From the NCBI RefSeq assembly GCF_018448785.1, contig NZ_JAHCLU010000003.1, positions 310,001-374,000 of the forward strand: a DNA stretch of 64,000 nucleotides, given 5' to 3'. Shown here one piece after another: positions 1 through 8,936 of this stretch. The DNA is from Halomonas jincaotanensis. Its GTDB lineage: Bacteria; Pseudomonadota; Gammaproteobacteria; Pseudomonadales; Halomonadaceae. The position numbers were made by a program, and so were the translations under genes. Position 1 is the first letter of the stretch, and every line of letters starts with the position of its first letter. Under the pieces are notes generated by a model. That model was not told where the DNA came from and searched no databases. It saw only the letters and a program-made list of their open reading frames with translations.

Positions 1-2
1 AA

Positions 3-161
3 TGGTGTACAAAACCGGACACCGCGAGCAGTGCGATTGTTTATGAATTCAGGAAACTATCTCAACATGATCCCTACGGTGTGAGCGTCGGTAGCCTATC
101 AGTCTTTGCTCAAGCCTACGGTAAAGGTGGAGAACTTTATTATGAGGTTTTACTCATTTAG
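3..161 (+). CDS. Possible 3' end of a gene cut by the window start (unrecognised)
   Basis: A frame open from the window edge encodes about 52 residues and ends at a TAG at 159-161. The tail reads ...VSVGSLSVFAQAYGKGG then ELYYEVLLI. I do not recognise a family. A second frame in the same stretch (1-84, ending at TGA, then reopening 85-230 with an ATG at 142 that would give 28 residues) is equally open, so I cannot say which, if either, is translated. Base composition here is clearly AT-richer than the bulk of the window, as is the beginning of the next gene, which is common in polysaccharide loci. Confidence 0.3.
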   Translation, partial: WCTKPDTASSAIVYEFRKLSQHDPYGVSVGSLSVFAQAYGKGGELYYEVLLI

Positions 162-236
162 ACGCCTGATGAGTTATATGCGCGATCTCGCCAAATTACA
201 TGAACCAACAAAGAACCTTTTTGATGCTTAATAGCT

Positions 237-1988
237 ATGTTTAATAACTTATATATTTCTCTTAAATGGTTCAAGAGTTTGAGTGCCAAATTCTTTCGTG
301 TTGTTCCAGCTTTCACAGCGCTAATTGTGTTGCTAACCCTCGTGTCTCAACTGTCAACGCTATTGGCGTCTTTCCTTCCCCTTAAAGTTGTCATCATGCT
401 GGGTTCCGATAGGGTCCCTCGTTATTTCCCTGCCTCTTTCGCTGAAATCGATCGCGACGTGTTGATTGCAGCGCTGAGTGTAGGAACAGTAGGTTTCTTC
501 CTTTTGTATTTACTTGCCGAGCGAATGATTGCTTGGGTGACATCGTTATCTACATCTCGGCTGTTGGCCATGAGTCAAAAGATGGTGTTGTTCGAAAATC
601 AGGAAGAGTTGGCTGCCAGTTCTTACCAGCGATACTCCCGCGCTTTAGCCAGTGGTGTATTCATTGCGTTGGCGCTTTTCGGGCTCGGCTGGTTTTACCC
701 TTGGATGTCACTTGTCATTACAAGCTACTTTTTTATGGTATTGGTATTATTTTGGGGGTTGCATGAGCAAAGCCCCGGCTTTCGTGAACGTTTGGAGTCG
801 AAATTGCCTCAGACGCTGACCTTGGCAGGGGGGGTTGGGTTTTTCATTGCCTTCGGGTTTCTGGTGGCGGATTTCATCTTCTGGTCTCCTCCCGGAGTGA
901 TTATTGCGATCGTATCGCTTTTGCTTAGTCGCCAGATAATGCAGCGTGCTTCCGGAATGATTGGAGATCTGGCTTCGCTGCGCCGCCAGCAATTGAAGCT
1001 AGATGCATTGTTTTTTCACGGCAAGGTGCTGCTGCCCCAGCAGACGCGCCCGGAAAAGTCGCTATGGCCACTGCTGGTTCCCGGAGGTCGGCAGGCCTGG
1101 GTAGCAGCTGTCTTGAATAAGCTGGTGGGCCCGGAAGAGGGTAACGTTGTTTGCCGTTGGCATCAGTTGGGAATCCCCAATGTGGTGGGGCTAATTGTTA
1201 AACGCGGAGAGCGACAATTCCTCATCAAGCTATTCGAAATTAACCGTAGCTCCTGGGCGCTGCATGAAGCGACGCTGATGGCCGAGCCTGCCAGTCGACT
1301 ATCTGCCCCGCGTTGGGTTGGCGCCACCCAAGTGGAGAAGTTCCATTGCCTAATCTTCGAGCTACCCCAAGGTGAACAACCGCAGGTTCGTCAGGTGAAG
1401 AGGCTAAGCCAGCAGCTGCTTGGGGAGCTGCTGGCCGCTCAGCCACATCCAGATGCCGTAAAGCGCTATCTGCGTTCCAGACCATTGCTGTGGCAGCGCC
1501 TGGAGCTCAGTCTTGTTGAACGGCTGCGAGTTGCCGCGGATACGGCTGAGCAGCAAGAAGATCTGGCTATGTTGCTCGAACAGCTGCCATTGCTGCAGCA
1601 GCAGCTGAAAGCGCTCCCCGTGGTGTTGCACAATCCCGAGATCAACCAGGATGCTATCTGGGTGCCAACAGCGGATACTGGTCAGAGTGTGGCACCTATC
1701 TTGCTGAATTGGGGGCGGTGGTCGCTGGAGCCTGTGGGCTCTGGGTGGCCCGAAGCTCAAAAACCGCTGGCTAAACTTGGTGACGCTCTGCAGTTAGCTG
1801 TCGAGCAGCGTGCGGAGCTCGGCGACATCAGGGTCGAGCAGGCAGAGCTGGCTGCTCTGGCGTTTGCGCTTGAGCGTGAGTGCAACCGGCAGCGCTATGT
1901 GCAGGCGCTGGAGCTCTTGCCTCGTCTACTGGAGCGGCTAGCCACTCTGGAAGCGATTGTTCGACCAGGAGCCGTCAATGCAGAATAA
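237..1988 (+). CDS. Polytopic membrane protein with C-terminal kinase-like (pseudokinase) domain
   Basis: 583 residues. The N-terminal half has about six hydrophobic segments (roughly residues 20-50, 78-100, 138-155, 158-178, 195-215, 218-235), a layout like the transmembrane half of an ABC exporter but without any Walker motifs. From about residue 300 the sequence follows an aminoglycoside-phosphotransferase/LPS-kinase type fold: a beta3-like Lys331 in FLIKLFEIN, an alphaC-like Glu344 in WALHEATLM, and a hinge-like CLIFELPQGEQ. The catalytic loop reads VVLHNPEINQDAI (His465) where active relatives have HGDxxxxN, and the metal-binding Asp position is Asn491 in ILLNWGRWSLEP. Both catalytic aspartates therefore appear lost. 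It opens the polysaccharide operon and overlaps the next gene by 11 bases. The fold assignment is my inference from motifs. Function is unknown; polysaccharide assembly or its control is the contextual guess. Confidence 0.75.
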   Translation: MFNNLYISLKWFKSLSAKFFRVVPAFTALIVLLTLVSQLSTLLASFLPLKVVIMLGSDRVPRYFPASFAEIDRDVLIAALSVGTVGFFLLYLLAERMIAWVTSLSTSRLLAMSQKMVLFENQEELAASSYQRYSRALASGVFIALALFGLGWFYPWMSLVITSYFFMVLVLFWGLHEQSPGFRERLESKLPQTLTLAGGVGFFIAFGFLVADFIFWSPPGVIIAIVSLLLSRQIMQRASGMIGDLASLRRQQLKLDALFFHGKVLLPQQTRPEKSLWPLLVPGGRQAWVAAVLNKLVGPEEGNVVCRWHQLGIPNVVGLIVKRGERQFLIKLFEINRSSWALHEATLMAEPASRLSAPRWVGATQVEKFHCLIFELPQGEQPQVRQVKRLSQQLLGELLAAQPHPDAVKRYLRSRPLLWQRLELSLVERLRVAADTAEQQEDLAMLLEQLPLLQQQLKALPVVLHNPEINQDAIWVPTADTGQSVAPILLNWGRWSLEPVGSGWPEAQKPLAKLGDALQLAVEQRAELGDIRVEQAELAALAFALERECNRQRYVQALELLPRLLERLATLEAIVRPGAVNAE

Positions 1989-3219
1989 TCATCGCCCTGT
2001 GACGCGCGCTCGCGAAGTGTGCGTCAGTATGCTGGTATGCAATCCCTTTCTGAATGATGCACGCGTCCGGAAGGAGGCTGAGACCCTGACGCTACCCGGC
2101 TATCAGGTGACGGTTCATGCGCTCGCCTTGCCGGGGGTTGCGCCTCGCTCCGAGGTGCTGGGTAGTGGCGTACGGGTGCAGCGCCATGGAGCCAGCGAGG
2201 CCAAGCCGGCGAAGCCATATGGCGCCACCAAAGGGGGGCGCTCCAGGCGGGAGGTGCTGGCTCTCGTGGCCTCTCGTGGCAGAGCGCTGCTCAGCATGGC
2301 CTGGGCGATATTTCGAGCTCGGCCGGATATCGTGCATGCCCACGACGTGAACATGCTGCCAACCGCCTGGCTGGCGGCCCGCCTGGTCAAGGCACCCCTG
2401 ATCTATGACGCCCATGAAATCAGTACCGACCGTGAGGGCTATCGGTCGTTTCGAGGCATGGTGGGCTGGATCGAGAAGCAGCTGGTGCCCCGCGTGGCGG
2501 GAATGATCACCACGACGGATGCGCGCGCCAAGTTCTTCGCGCGCGCCTATGGGGTTGCGCGCCCTCTGGTACTCCAGAACCGCCCGCGCTTGGTGAAGGT
2601 GGAAGTCACTAATCGCATTCGCGAGGAGCTTGGGTTGAGCGAGCCCTGGCCGATCGTGCTGTATCAGGGCGGGCTGCAGCCGGGTAGAGGGCTTGATCGC
2701 CTGGTCAAGGCGGCTGCCAAGGTGCCGGAGGCCTATTTCGTCTTCATTGGTGGCGGGAGCCAGGCCGATGAGCTGAAGCTGCTGGCCAAGGCCTCGGGCC
2801 TGGGTGGCCGCGTCTGCTTTATCGATACCGTGGCGTTGGACGAGCTGCCTTCTTACACAGCCTCGGCGGATATCGGTGTGCAGCCCATCGAGAACACCTG
2901 CCTGAACCATTTCACGACGGACTCCAACAAGCTGTTCGAGTACGTGATCGCGGGGTTGCCGATAGTGGCTAGCCAGTTGCCCGAGATCAGTAAGGTGGTG
3001 CGCAAACACGACCTGGGGTTACTGGTGCCGCCCGGCGATACCGAGGCCTTGGCAGAGGCGATTCGCTCGCTGGTGAGCGATCCTGAGTTGCGCTTATGGT
3101 ATCGTGCCCACGCCAAGCAGGCGGCACAGACACTCAATTGGGAAACTCAGGAGCAGACATTGCTGGACCTTTACGCAAACGTATTGCCGAATCGGGCCGT
3201 CGCGGAGTCTCGCCGGTGA
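1978..3219 (+). CDS. Glycosyltransferase, GT4-like (GT-B fold)
   Basis: 413 residues from the ATG at 1978, which has AGGAG six bases upstream and overlaps the previous gene by 11 bases; an in-frame ATG at 1957 is less well placed. The N-terminal half contains CNPFLNDARVRKEAE and HAHDVNMLPTAWLAARL, typical of the acceptor-side domain of GT-B enzymes. The C-terminal half has the nucleotide-sugar side motif SNKLFEYVIAGLPIVAS and VPPGDTEALAEAI. It probably adds a sugar to a lipid-linked polysaccharide intermediate on the cytoplasmic face of the membrane. Donor and acceptor cannot be read from the sequence. The next gene starts inside its stop codon (GTGA), so the two are probably translationally coupled. 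Confidence 0.85.
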   Translation: MQNNHRPVTRAREVCVSMLVCNPFLNDARVRKEAETLTLPGYQVTVHALALPGVAPRSEVLGSGVRVQRHGASEAKPAKPYGATKGGRSRREVLALVASRGRALLSMAWAIFRARPDIVHAHDVNMLPTAWLAARLVKAPLIYDAHEISTDREGYRSFRGMVGWIEKQLVPRVAGMITTTDARAKFFARAYGVARPLVLQNRPRLVKVEVTNRIREELGLSEPWPIVLYQGGLQPGRGLDRLVKAAAKVPEAYFVFIGGGSQADELKLLAKASGLGGRVCFIDTVALDELPSYTASADIGVQPIENTCLNHFTTDSNKLFEYVIAGLPIVASQLPEISKVVRKHDLGLLVPPGDTEALAEAIRSLVSDPELRLWYRAHAKQAAQTLNWETQEQTLLDLYANVLPNRAVAESRR

Positions 3220-4484
3220 GGCAGCATGGCAGAATTCTACTGCTGAGCTTCTACTTCCCGCCCGATCTTGGCGCCGGATCATTCCGCAGTCAGGCCTTGG
3301 TCGAGGCGCTGATGAAGCGGTTACCGGCAGGCTATACGCTTGAAGTGATGACCACGGCACCCAATCGCTATGCCCAGTATGCCAGCCAGGCGCCCGCTTT
3401 CGAGACTGCCTACGAAGGGCGCCTCACTGTGCGGCGCATAGAGCTGCCCAGTCATCGCAGTGGCATACTGGATCAATCAAGAGCCTTCGCGGCGTATGCT
3501 CGCCAAGTGTCGCGACTCACACGAGGTCAGCACTACGACTTGGTGATAGCGACGTCGTCACGGCTGATGACCGCCGTACTGGGCCGTTATGTCGCGGGTC
3601 GTGTATCGGCGCGCCTTTATCTCGATTTACGCGATATTTTTGTCGAGAACTTGCCCTTTCTCCTGCCGAAAGGCGCGCGATGGCTTGGCATCCGTTTTTT
3701 CAGCGCCCTGGAGCGATGGGCGGTTAGCGGCGCCGCCAAGGTTAATCTAGTATCGCCAGGCTTCGAAGCCTACTTCAAGCCACGTTATCCCGAGCAAGCG
3801 TTCACTTGGCATACGAATGGTGTGGATCCGCTCTTTGCCGATTCGACAAGGGGTGACGTCACAGCCCAACCGTCTTCGTTTCAATCGCCGATCCAGAATG
3901 AACGGGCGCGAGAGTCGTCGCGTCGTTTACGCATACTGTATGCAGGCAATATTGGCACGTGCCAAGGCATCGACCGTATCTTGCCGACCTTGGCGAAGCG
4001 CCTGGAAGATCGTGCCGATTTCGTTTTGATCGGTGATGGAGGCAAACGCGAGGCGTTGGAGGCGGCCCTGAGGATAGAAGGGGTACCTAACGTGGAGATC
4101 AGGCCACCAGTGGCAAGGGAGCGGTTGAATGAGGAATACCAAAAAGCCGATATTCTGTTCCTCCACTTGAATGATATGTTCTGCTTTTCACGAGTGATAC
4201 CTTCCAAGCTTTTCGAGTATGCCGCGACGGGAAAGCCTATCTGGGCCGGTGTGCGAGCCTTTCCCGCACAGTTTTGCAACCAGCATATCGAGAATGTCGG
4301 CGTATTCGAGCCTTGCGACTCTGGGGCAGCGGTGAATGCGCTCGAATCGTTAGAACTAACGGCTCGTTCGCGTGAGCCATTCATCAAGCGTTTTCTACGG
4401 GATAAAATTATGGAAAAAATGGCTGATGATGCAGTGGAGCTACTGGGGAGTTCGACTAAGCAGGCGACGGCTGCGTCTTTGTGA
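3216..4484 (+). CDS. Glycosyltransferase, WcaI/WbuB-like GT4
   Basis: 422 residues from a GTG at 3216 that overlaps the upstream stop codon and has GGAG eight bases before it. The start is supported because the family signature begins at once: RILLLSFYFPPDLGAGSFR, the pattern seen at the N-terminus of WcaI/WbuB-type transferases. The C-terminal domain carries ILYAGNIGTCQGIDRILP and the donor-binding stretch SKLFEYAATGKPIWAG. The open frame extends further upstream to 3096, but that part overlaps the preceding gene deeply and does not look like family sequence. Likely role: sugar addition in repeat-unit assembly. A 61-base AT-rich gap follows before the next gene. Confidence 0.85.
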   Translation: MRQHGRILLLSFYFPPDLGAGSFRSQALVEALMKRLPAGYTLEVMTTAPNRYAQYASQAPAFETAYEGRLTVRRIELPSHRSGILDQSRAFAAYARQVSRLTRGQHYDLVIATSSRLMTAVLGRYVAGRVSARLYLDLRDIFVENLPFLLPKGARWLGIRFFSALERWAVSGAAKVNLVSPGFEAYFKPRYPEQAFTWHTNGVDPLFADSTRGDVTAQPSSFQSPIQNERARESSRRLRILYAGNIGTCQGIDRILPTLAKRLEDRADFVLIGDGGKREALEAALRIEGVPNVEIRPPVARERLNEEYQKADILFLHLNDMFCFSRVIPSKLFEYAATGKPIWAGVRAFPAQFCNQHIENVGVFEPCDSGAAVNALESLELTARSREPFIKRFLRDKIMEKMADDAVELLGSSTKQATAASL

Positions 4485-4545
4485 TTTTCGCTTTACTTTT
4501 TTAAAATAGTATGAATCTTCTGTCCTCGAGTCACCTGTCAAGCCG

Positions 4546-5934
4546 ATGAGCGATCCAAGACAACAGAGAAACATTACAGACCGTTATCCTGCCCAGATAT
4601 TCGTGCCCTTGATCGACGCCGGGGCCGTGCTTTTTTCAGGTTTTCTGGCCCATTACATTCGTTTTGGTACAACGGAAGTACATGATCGTTTCCTGTTGGG
4701 TATGGTCATCATTGCTATTTTTGTGGTGATGGCAAATTTCATTGATGGTGCCTACGTTCGTTGGCGTACCACACGTCTCTCCAACATCCTTTTCCGGTTG
4801 ATCGGGGTCTGGGTCATCGTTGCGCTGTTGGCTACATCGATCATCTATCTGGCTGAAGCGTCGGTACGCTATTCGCGGTTATGGTTGGGGATGACCCTGC
4901 TCTTTTCGCTGGGTATTGCCGCTGGTTTTCGTGTTCTGGTGATGCTTATGCTCAAGCGAGCGAGGCTATTGGGCAAGAACTTGCGGGGTGTTTTTCTTGT
5001 GGGGCCTTCGCAAAACCTGCTCAAGGTAGCCAGGGGGATGCGCAAGATGCCCGGAGAAGGCTTTGCGATTTCAGGCATTCAGCGCCTCAAGGAAGCCCCC
5101 GATTCAGATTTCTACGATTGTCTGGCACGCAGGGTTGAGGCTTCTGGGGCACGCGAGGTTTGGCTCTGTCTGCCACTCGAAATGGGTGGCACGGTGCGTA
5201 ATGTCATGTTCGCGTTGCGCCATCTGACGGCGGAAGTGCGTTACATTCCTGAGTTTCGCGACTTGACGTTGCTCAACCATCGTATCAGTGAAGTGGCAGG
5301 GCATTTTGCCATTGATCTGAGCGTTACCCCCATGACCGAGACGGCACGCTTTCTCAAGCGTGTTGAGGACTTGGTGTTGGGTACGGTTTTCTTGATTGTG
5401 TCGCTGCCCATTTGTGCTGTCATCGCTGTAATTCTGAAAGCCCAGTCCTCAGGCCCTGTATTGTTCAAGCAGTACCGCATGGGAAGTAATGGCCGGCATT
5501 TCAAGGTCTACAAGTTTCGGTCGATGGAAGTTCACGATGAAGCCTCGGGTAAAGTGACTCAGGCGCGCAGGGGGGATCCGCGGATCACGAAGTTTGGTGC
5601 TTTTCTTCGCGGTACCTCGTTAGACGAACTGCCACAGTTCTACAATGTGCTGCAGGGGCGGATGTCCATTGTCGGCCCGCGTCCCCATGCCTTGGTACAT
5701 AACGAGCAGTACAAGGAGTTGGTTGAATCCTATATGAAACGCCATAAGGTCAAGCCGGGTATCACGGGTTGGGCCCAGGTGAATGGGCTTCGCGGCGAAA
5801 CCGATACCATTGAGAAGATGGTAAAACGCGTAGAACATGATCTTTGGTATATTGATAACTGGTCTCTTTGGCTGGACTTGCGAATTATCGGGCTGACGAT
5901 TCGAAATGAGTTTTTTAATTCGAACGCTTATTGA
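4546..5934 (+). CDS. Undecaprenyl-phosphate sugar-1-phosphate transferase (WcaJ/WbaP-like initiating enzyme)
   Basis: 462 residues. The N-terminal part has four to five membrane segments and a CoA-binding-like central region (GVFLVGPSQNLLKVARGM), then another membrane segment near residue 280. The C-terminal catalytic domain is classic for the bacterial sugar transferase family: GPVLFKQYRMGSNGRHF, KVYKFRSM, GTSLDELPQFYNVLQG, MSIVGPRPHA, KPGITGWAQVNGLRGETD. Such enzymes transfer a sugar phosphate (often glucose- or galactose-1-P) from a nucleotide sugar to undecaprenyl phosphate, starting each repeat unit at the inner membrane. Its presence with a Wzy-like ligase/polymerase and several GTs shows this is an O-antigen, capsule or exopolysaccharide locus. 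Sugar specificity cannot be assigned. Confidence 0.9.
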   Translation: MSDPRQQRNITDRYPAQIFVPLIDAGAVLFSGFLAHYIRFGTTEVHDRFLLGMVIIAIFVVMANFIDGAYVRWRTTRLSNILFRLIGVWVIVALLATSIIYLAEASVRYSRLWLGMTLLFSLGIAAGFRVLVMLMLKRARLLGKNLRGVFLVGPSQNLLKVARGMRKMPGEGFAISGIQRLKEAPDSDFYDCLARRVEASGAREVWLCLPLEMGGTVRNVMFALRHLTAEVRYIPEFRDLTLLNHRISEVAGHFAIDLSVTPMTETARFLKRVEDLVLGTVFLIVSLPICAVIAVILKAQSSGPVLFKQYRMGSNGRHFKVYKFRSMEVHDEASGKVTQARRGDPRITKFGAFLRGTSLDELPQFYNVLQGRMSIVGPRPHALVHNEQYKELVESYMKRHKVKPGITGWAQVNGLRGETDTIEKMVKRVEHDLWYIDNWSLWLDLRIIGLTIRNEFFNSNAY

Positions 5935-6031
5935 TCGGATTATCGCGTTAACGATCATCAAGGGGCTTAAAGGGCCGAATGCGTATTGAAGAGCGGGTAG
6001 CAAACCGTGCCGGGGATAGGAATGGCTCGGT

Positions 6032-7399
6032 ATGAGGTTCAGTGATATCTGGGAGGACAACCCTGCCTGGAAGAGTCCTGCGGTCCTCTCGTGGCTCGGC
6101 GTATGGGCGCTTGTGCTGTATGCCGGGTTCGGCATTTTAATGCCGTCGGTGGGTAGTCCGGCAGAAACCCTTTGCGCACTGCTCGGGTTGGGAGTGGTCT
6201 TGGGGTACGGCAATGGTTTCCGGAGTAGCGGGCCCATGTGGCTGCTCCTCGCTGCACTGCTTGTCCAAACTCTCTCCTGGGGCCTGGGGGTGTGGCACCA
6301 TCCCGAGTGGGTGGGAGATAACCCCAAGCTGGATCGCCTCGCCAAGGTGTTCATCTTCATCGCGGTTGCGTGGTGGTTGGGTGGAAGTACCCGCAACACC
6401 CTGCTGGTATGGTCGCTGGCCTTGCTGGGGTACCTCATGGCCTCGTTCACCCATGGTAATGGGCTGCAGGAGTGGTCGGCCGGGCTACAGGGACAGCGTG
6501 TTGGTTTCGGTATCCGTAACTTGCAGCATGGTTCCATGCTGTTTGGTGTGGCGCTACTGGGGCTGGTCGTGTTTACCACACGCTTCGGACGTGTTGGCAG
6601 GCACTGGGTGCCATGGCGGTTGGCGATATCCCTGGTGCTGATCTGTGTGTGCCTGGTTGGCATTGCCATTGGCCAGACTCGGGCCGTATGGCTGGCATTG
6701 ATACTGGCACTGCTGGCAGCGGGTGTGCTGTGGCTGGGATGGACTCTTACGTATTCGCGTGGCAACGCAGCGCATCTGGTCAGACCGGTTGTGCTCGCTG
6801 TCGGTGGCCTGCTGGTGGTTTTCATCGCGCTGGCTGCTGCCTTTCAGGGTACCTTGACTGAGCGGTTGTCACATGAAAGCTCGGTAGTGGCAGAAGTTGC
6901 CCAAGGCGAGTTCGACTCCGTGCCCTACACCAGTATCGGAATTCGCATTCATAGCTGGCGAGCGGCCCTGGAGTGGATCGCCGAGCGCCCCTTGGTGGGG
7001 TGGGGCAGTGAGGGGCGTGGGCTGGTGATGGATCACACTCCATGGCTTCCTGCCGATGTGAAGGAGCGATTCGGCCATCTGCATAACTACCTGCTCGAGG
7101 TATGGGTGGCCTACGGCTTGCTCGGCGTGCTGGTGATCGCTGCTTTGGCGGCATGGATCGGCCGAGGTACCTGGCTGGCCTGGCGCGGCGGTGTGATGCC
7201 CAACGACGTGGCGCTGTTCGGCGCCGCCTTCTTCGTCTACTGGATGGTGGTCAACCAGTTCGAGTCCTATAACTCCTTTGGGACGGGGGTTTATGTACAT
7301 AATCTGGTGGTAGGGGGGCTGGTGACCCATATCTGGCGCTGGCGGCGGGAGACCGGCCAGCGTGTCTTTCCCTCCTTGGCACGTAAGGTGACCCCCTGA
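6032..7399 (+). CDS. O-antigen ligase/polymerase family membrane protein (Wzy_C domain)
   Basis: 455 residues with about eleven hydrophobic segments. The large periplasmic loop region contains IGIRIHSWRAALEWIAERP, LVGWGSEGRG and the conserved HLHNYLLEVWVAYGLLG, matching the O-antigen ligase/Wzy family pattern in which a histidine in the loop is needed for activity. The protein either polymerises lipid-linked repeat units or ligates glycan to an acceptor in the periplasm; the two cannot be told apart by sequence reading alone. A 97-base gap separates it from the transferase gene upstream, and the next gene starts on its stop codon (TGATG). Confidence 0.85.
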   Translation: MRFSDIWEDNPAWKSPAVLSWLGVWALVLYAGFGILMPSVGSPAETLCALLGLGVVLGYGNGFRSSGPMWLLLAALLVQTLSWGLGVWHHPEWVGDNPKLDRLAKVFIFIAVAWWLGGSTRNTLLVWSLALLGYLMASFTHGNGLQEWSAGLQGQRVGFGIRNLQHGSMLFGVALLGLVVFTTRFGRVGRHWVPWRLAISLVLICVCLVGIAIGQTRAVWLALILALLAAGVLWLGWTLTYSRGNAAHLVRPVVLAVGGLLVVFIALAAAFQGTLTERLSHESSVVAEVAQGEFDSVPYTSIGIRIHSWRAALEWIAERPLVGWGSEGRGLVMDHTPWLPADVKERFGHLHNYLLEVWVAYGLLGVLVIAALAAWIGRGTWLAWRGGVMPNDVALFGAAFFVYWMVVNQFESYNSFGTGVYVHNLVVGGLVTHIWRWRRETGQRVFPSLARKVTP

Positions 7400-8565
7400 T
7401 GCGCACACTGGTAGTGGTCCGCTCGATGAAGATGGGGGGTATGGAGCGGGTAGCGGTAAACCTGGCGGATGCCTTCGCGCAGGCTGGACACGAGAGCCAC
7501 TTGCTCAGCTTTCGTCGAGTTAACACCCCCTTGGCCCCGGAACACCCCGAGGTGGAGCAACACCATCTGGCGTTACGATGGTGGACACGGCTGACCGGGT
7601 TAGGCCTGGTGCTGGAGCTGCTGGTCCGGCTGTTCCTGAACCCGATCGTGAAGCGTTCGCTGTTCCTTGGCACCGGCATCATGGGGGGGGTGGTGTTCCG
7701 GCTGTGGCTTAGTGCCTTCGAGCGGCGTCATGGTCGGGTGGACCGTATCGTCTTCCGCGGGATCGGCACGTTCGAACTGGTGTGGAGCTTTCGGAATGTC
7801 CGGGCACGCTACGTGCTGGAGAACATCCTACACGTGCGTGGCACCAATTGGCGACGCAGGCTTTTCGCGCGCTGCCTCTATCATGGGCGACACCTGGTGA
7901 CGGTGACCGAGGGGGTGACGGAGAGCGTGCGGGAGGCGATGAGGGCATGGCACTTCCAGCCGGCTTCGCTTGAGGTGATCGTCAATCCCTGTCCGGTCGA
8001 GAGCATTCGTCGGCAGATGCGAGAGCCCGAGCCCGATCTGCCTGATGGGCCCTATATCGTCAACGTGGCGCGCATGGTGCCGGCCAAGGATCATGCCTTG
8101 CTGCTGCGCGCCTATGCCCGTTCCGGCATTACCCTGCCACTGGTGCTGGTGGGCGATGGCCGTGAACGTGGCCCGCTAGAGGCCCTGGCGGGAGAACTGG
8201 GAATTGCCGAACGGGTGCTCTTTGCCGGCCAGCGTGCCAATCCCTATCCCTGGTTGCATCATGCCCGGCTGTTCGTGCTCAGCTCGCGCTTCGAAGGTAT
8301 GGGGATCGTACTGTTCGAGGCGCTGGCCTGCGGCACCCCAGTGCTAAGCGTGGACTGCCCTGGTGGCATTCGCGAGATTCTCAAGGGTGAGTTGGCGAGT
8401 TGTGTAGTACCACACGACGAAGAGAGCCTGGCCGAGGGCATCCGCACGGCCGTGAAAGACGAGAAGCCGGCCATCAAGGAGAGATGGCTGGATGATTTTC
8501 GGCCGGAGACGGTGGCGAATGCATTCTTAAAGTACGCTCCACGAACCCCATCTGTTCCCGCCTGA
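7399..8565 (+). CDS. Glycosyltransferase, GT4 family
   Basis: 388 residues. The N-terminus MKMGGMERVAVNLADAF is the usual glycine-rich start of GT4 enzymes. The C-terminal half shows NVARMVPAKDHALLLRAY, ERVLFAGQRANPYPWL and the E-x7-E type donor motif FEGMGIVLFEALACGTPV followed by VDCPGG. It is the last intact gene of the forward polysaccharide block and its ATG shares bases with the upstream stop codon. Its C-terminal domain closely resembles that of the reverse-strand GT at 10599-11663 (shared GYRANPYP/GQRANPYP and TPVxSVDCP), suggesting related enzymes on the two sides of the transposase scar. Confidence 0.85.
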   Translation: MRTLVVVRSMKMGGMERVAVNLADAFAQAGHESHLLSFRRVNTPLAPEHPEVEQHHLALRWWTRLTGLGLVLELLVRLFLNPIVKRSLFLGTGIMGGVVFRLWLSAFERRHGRVDRIVFRGIGTFELVWSFRNVRARYVLENILHVRGTNWRRRLFARCLYHGRHLVTVTEGVTESVREAMRAWHFQPASLEVIVNPCPVESIRRQMREPEPDLPDGPYIVNVARMVPAKDHALLLRAYARSGITLPLVLVGDGRERGPLEALAGELGIAERVLFAGQRANPYPWLHHARLFVLSSRFEGMGIVLFEALACGTPVLSVDCPGGIREILKGELASCVVPHDEESLAEGIRTAVKDEKPAIKERWLDDFRPETVANAFLKYAPRTPSVPA

Positions 8566-8566
8566 C

Positions 8567-8770
8567 TCAGCCCGGTAGGGTGTCCTTCCACTGCCAGGGC
8601 AGCAGGGTGTTGAGATCATCTTCTTCGCCCAGTATCGGCAGCGTCTCGAACACGAACTGAAGGTAGTCGTAGGGCGAGAGGCCGTTGGCCTTGACCGTTT
8701 CGATCAGGCAGTAGATCGCCGCGCTGGCGTGGGCACAGCTCGGCGTGTGGCTGAATAGCCAGTTTCCGGC
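8567..8770 (-). pseudogene. IS66-family transposase, C-terminal remnant
   Basis: Read on the reverse strand, this stretch encodes GNWLFSHTPSCAHASAAIYC then LIETVKANGLSPYDYLQFVF and ends LNTLLPWQWKDTLPG-stop. That is the C-terminal element of IS66-type transposases (the NWLFS...G.xASA...ANGL.PYDYL pattern). The N-terminal majority, including the catalytic DDE core, is missing. The fragment stops abruptly at about 8770 where an unrelated transposase tail begins on the other strand. Confidence 0.8.
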
Positions 8771-8923
8771 CTGACCAACGCGCGGCTGGAGGGCATGAAT
8801 GGCCTGTTCCAGGCCGCCCGGTCACGTGCACGCGGCTACCGGAACGAGGCCAACTTCATCGCCATGATCTACCTGATTGGTAGTTCCGTGGGGCGCATGC
8901 TTGATCAGGCCAAATCCACATGA
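8771..8923 (+). pseudogene. ISL3-family transposase, C-terminal remnant
   Basis: Fifty codons in the forward frame read LTNARLEGMNGLFQAARSRA then RGYRNEANFIAMIYLIG and end at TGA 8921-8923. This matches the C-terminal end of ISL3-type transposases (N.xxEg.N...q.aK..ARGyR...nf..m.YL). There is no start codon or upstream domain: the sequence before 8771 belongs to the IS66 remnant on the opposite strand. It is a decayed fragment. Thirteen bases separate it from the stop codon of the reverse glycosyltransferase gene. Confidence 0.75.
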
Positions 8924-8936
8924 AACGACGAAGAGC

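Noticed and set aside
2092-3009. 305-residue open frame on the reverse strand inside the first GT4 gene
   Set aside because: It is the reverse shadow of a well-supported glycosyltransferase gene in high-GC DNA and has no recognisable motif or ribosome site.
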